Both the position numbers and the translations under genes were made by a program. Of a stretch of 34,310 bases of DNA, positions 32,871 through 34,310 are shown piece by piece. Source of the DNA: Sandarakinorhabdus cyanobacteriorum (GTDB taxonomy: Bacteria; Pseudomonadota; Alphaproteobacteria; Sphingomonadales; Sphingomonadaceae); contig NZ_NOXT01000104.1 of the NCBI RefSeq assembly GCF_002251755.1, positions 1 through 34,310 of the forward strand. Direction: 5' to 3'. Each line of letters begins with the position of its first letter. The stretch's first letter is position 1. Under the pieces are notes generated by a model. The model was not told the origin of the DNA, did not search any database, and saw only the letters and a list, made by a program, of their open reading frames with translations.

Positions 32871-32998
32871 ACCGCTTTCGCGGGGAGCCAAACGCCAGGA
32901 GGTGTTCGACCGCCATGCGTGGGATGTGCATTGGGAGGAGTTCGCGCTGAAAAGGGACGGCACGCGCCCGAGGACGCCGAGGGTCTGGGCTGCTTTTT

Positions 32999-33187
32999 TC
33001 TCGATATGAAGATATCGGGTCCCGCAAACTGCGAAGCCAGTCCCGAAATCGATCGACACGATCCCGCAATCGGCATGTGCCGTCGCGATCTACGGTCCTG
33101 ACGTCTCGAAATACCGATGTTTCGTTCCGCTTTGCGGGTTTTGCATCCCGCTATCGGCGGATTCCGTCCCACAAAGAGCGGGATCAA
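32999..33187. repeat. Nine imperfect 21-base phased units
   Basis: Units start at 32999, 33020, 33041, 33062, 33083, 33104, 33125, 33146 and 33167, exactly 21 bases apart. The best-kept part is the beginning, TCCCG followed by an A/T-rich NAAT-like stretch (TCTCGATAT, TCCCGCAAA, TCCCGAAAT, TCCCGCAAT, TCGCGATCT, TCTCGAAAT, TTCCGCTTT, TCCCGCTAT, TCCCACAAA). The remainder of each unit varies. The spacing equals two helical turns, so the conserved parts face the same side of the DNA. Within it, perfect inverted arms TTCCGCTTTG (33125) and CAAAGCGGAA (33185), and ATCCCGCT (33145) and AGCGGGAT (33177), could form a cruciform. Confidence 0.8.
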
Positions 33188-33224
33188 AGCGGAATCGGGG
33201 GTTGGGCGAGGTGGAAACGGGGCA

Positions 33225-33303
33225 AAACAGGGGGAAATTGCCTGTTTGAGGCAGGGGAGTTCCCTGTTCTGCGTGCGGGAATTCCCTGTTTTTACAGCAG
33301 GGT
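33225..33303. repeat. Three 22-base-spaced CCTGTTT palindromic units
   Basis: CCTGTTT, CCTGTTC and CCTGTTT start at 33241, 33263 and 33285, each preceded by an ATT- or GTT-containing tract and facing a CAGG-type partner. Examples are AAACAGG (33225-33231) with CCTGTTT (33241-33247), and the perfect palindrome GGGAATTCCC (33277-33286). CAGGGAATT/CCCTGTTT modules of this kind are familiar to me from alphaproteobacterial intergenic DNA, but no database check was possible. Confidence 0.65.
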
Positions 33304-33447
33304 ATTGGTGCCCTCCGACGTTTCCATGGAGCACTAATCGACAGAAAACATTGCGTTTCTCGACGCGGAACGACTGCGCCAGAGACGATGAAGCGCCCGG
33401 GAAAATCATCAATTACAGGGAATATCAGGGAGAGAGCTCTGTGGTTC

Positions 33448-33473
33448 GGACTGCGTCGCGCACCACGCAGTCC
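33448..33473. repeat. Perfect 9-bp inverted repeat
   Basis: Arms GGACTGCGT and ACGCAGTCC are separated by eight bases (CGCGCACC). A strong stem-loop would form, but no T-tract follows, so it is not a typical terminator. It lies between the repeat arrays and the recombinase-like gene and may be a recombination or protein-binding site. Confidence 0.6.
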
Positions 33474-33667
33474 ATGGGTGAACCCGAGAGTGGGGCCCCG
33501 ACTGCGCCCGCTCCAGAATTACCCGGGATTACCGTGGCTTTGCGGCGTCGCGCCGCTTGGCTTGTAGTCAGAGACCGCTCTCTCGGCCCGTAATTTCGGT
33601 CAAGAATGAGCCGGAATCTCTCCTTGAAGGTTCCCGGCTTCACCTCAGTTCGGCGGGTTCGCGGCGG

Positions 33668-34310
33668 CTAGACCGCGAGACCAAATTCCCGCTCTTGTTC
33701 GTCCCAAGCAAGGGGAATCGGCGCCGACAACAACACTCGGCGAGTCAGCGTCTTGGGCTGAGTGCCTGATGCAATCGCCTCGACGATCTTGGGGCTGATC
33801 CACGAGAGGCGGAGCAGCCTGGTCAAGTGGGTTCGGCACCGGCCTTCTCGCTTGCCCAGTTGGTTGAGGCTGAGTTCGGGCGATTGCAGCACCAGGCGCT
33901 GCACCTGCATCGCTTCGGCCATCAGTGCGACAAGGTCGGCATCATATCGGTCGTCATTGCGCTTGGCTTCGATTCTGAGTTTCGCCTCGCAGTGGGGCCT
34001 ACAAGCAGTGGGATGCGGGATGGCGTGAGACCAACTTGCCTGCGCATCGTTCCCCAGTGCCGCTGGCTGAAGCTCCACTTGCATGTCCTGTTTACCCACG
34101 TGGATGGCCATGACGAAGCTTCGCAAAGCATCTTGTAGGCGCTCCGGCCGCGAAAGATCTTGCGCCAGCCACCGTCCCCGCTCGAACAGGCTATGCAGGG
34201 TCTCCCCTTCGGTGGCGCCCGACATTCGACGCAGCAGATGCTCGTCGTTGAGAAGGGCGACAAGCTCGTTTGTGAGTGCTGGACGTAATCTCCCCATAAG
34301 CGCTGGATGA
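33668..34310 (-). CDS. Recombinase C-terminal part, 5' end outside window
   Basis: The frame is open through the right end of the window, so this is the 3' part (about 213 residues) of a longer gene. The C-terminal stretch SPELSLNQLGKREGRCR, then LTRLLRLSWISPKIVEAI, TQPKTLTRRVLL and PLAWDEQEREFG resembles the end of large serine recombinases of alphaproteobacteria, where a short helix-turn-helix-like end follows the coiled region. The catalytic serine domain would lie beyond the window. It may be intact or a remnant. Its presence next to repeat arrays suggests that a mobile or formerly mobile element borders the paa region. Confidence 0.68.
   Translation of the reverse strand, partial: HPALMGRLRPALTNELVALLNDEHLLRRMSGATEGETLHSLFERGRWLAQDLSRPERLQDALRSFVMAIHVGKQDMQVELQPAALGNDAQASWSHAIPHPTACRPHCEAKLRIEAKRNDDRYDADLVALMAEAMQVQRLVLQSPELSLNQLGKREGRCRTHLTRLLRLSWISPKIVEAIASGTQPKTLTRRVLLSAPIPLAWDEQEREFGLAV

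Larger units (their letters stand above)
32871..33667. other. Gene-free region with repeat arrays
   Basis: No supported gene was found in about 800 bases between the CehA-like gene and the recombinase-like gene. Open frames on both strands show no family resemblance, and one minus-strand frame simply reflects the 21-base periodicity as a seven-residue repeat. The region holds the 21-base array, the 22-base-spaced palindromes and the stem-loop listed separately. A weak CCGC/GCGG hairpin follows the CehA-like stop but lacks a T-tract. Confidence 0.6.

Noticed and set aside
32871-32890. Terminator after the CehA-like gene
   Set aside because: Only a four-base-pair hairpin without a T-tract was seen.
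32999-33303. CRISPR array
   Set aside because: Units are only 21-22 bases, imperfect, with no conserved repeat separated by unique spacers and no cas gene nearby.
32843-33412. 189-residue minus-strand frame with a seven-residue periodicity
   Set aside because: The periodicity simply reflects the 21-base DNA repeats; it overlaps the end of the CehA-like gene and has no family resemblance.
33425-33643. 72-residue minus-strand frame
   Set aside because: It covers the perfect inverted repeat, has no recognisable domain and no ribosome binding site support.

Overview
The window is high-GC DNA from what looks like an alphaproteobacterium, most likely a sphingomonad. That inference rests on two large TonB-dependent receptors inside catabolic operons, the GC-rich codon use, TetR regulators, and the style of the recombinase and repeat region at the right edge. 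No rRNA or tRNA gene was seen, so the taxonomic call is not proven.

Left two thirds (337 to 20971, minus strand): twenty tightly packed genes read in one direction, many joined by ATGA, GTGA or TGATG overlaps, with a largest gap of about 73 bases. In transcription order they are: a TonB receptor; a periplasmic cytochrome c; a tryptophan tryptophylquinone (TTQ) amine dehydrogenase set in the order B-E-D-A; a second cytochrome c; an aldehyde dehydrogenase; phenylacetate-CoA ligase (PaaK); an EthD-like protein; a solo LuxR-type HTH; a secreted amidohydrolase; a second TonB receptor; a second secreted amidohydrolase; a histone-deacetylase-like amidohydrolase; an exported HD-domain protein; two metallo-beta-lactamase-fold proteins; an FAD monooxygenase; and a DUF2783 protein. 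The small dehydrogenase subunit carries both TTQ tryptophans and resembles the aromatic amine dehydrogenase (Aau) type more than the methylamine (Mau) type. A divergent TetR gene sits across an AT-rich promoter region that holds a palindrome.

Middle (21903 to 30843): a phenylacetyl-CoA (paa) regulon. paaABCDE, a beta-ketoadipyl-CoA-type thiolase and paaI read leftward; paaG and paaZ read rightward. A TetR (PaaR candidate) lies beside paaE. Near-identical 24-base palindromes sit before paaA and in the paaI/paaG divergent promoter. A CehA/McbA-type exported metallohydrolase follows paaZ.

Right edge (32871 to 34310): non-coding DNA with a helically phased array of nine imperfect 21-base units, three 22-base-spaced palindromic units and a perfect 9-bp stem-loop, followed by the 3' part of a recombinase-like gene running off the window. 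This looks like the border of a mobile element.

Proposed combined role (inference): outer-membrane uptake of an acylated or otherwise conjugated arylethylamine; periplasmic or cytoplasmic deacylation by the amidohydrolases; periplasmic oxidation of the free amine (phenylethylamine or tyramine type) to the aldehyde by the TTQ enzyme, with cytochromes c as electron acceptors; oxidation to phenylacetate by the aldehyde dehydrogenase; activation by PaaK; and ring epoxidation and opening by the paa proteins. No paaF, paaH or mauG homologue is visible in the window.
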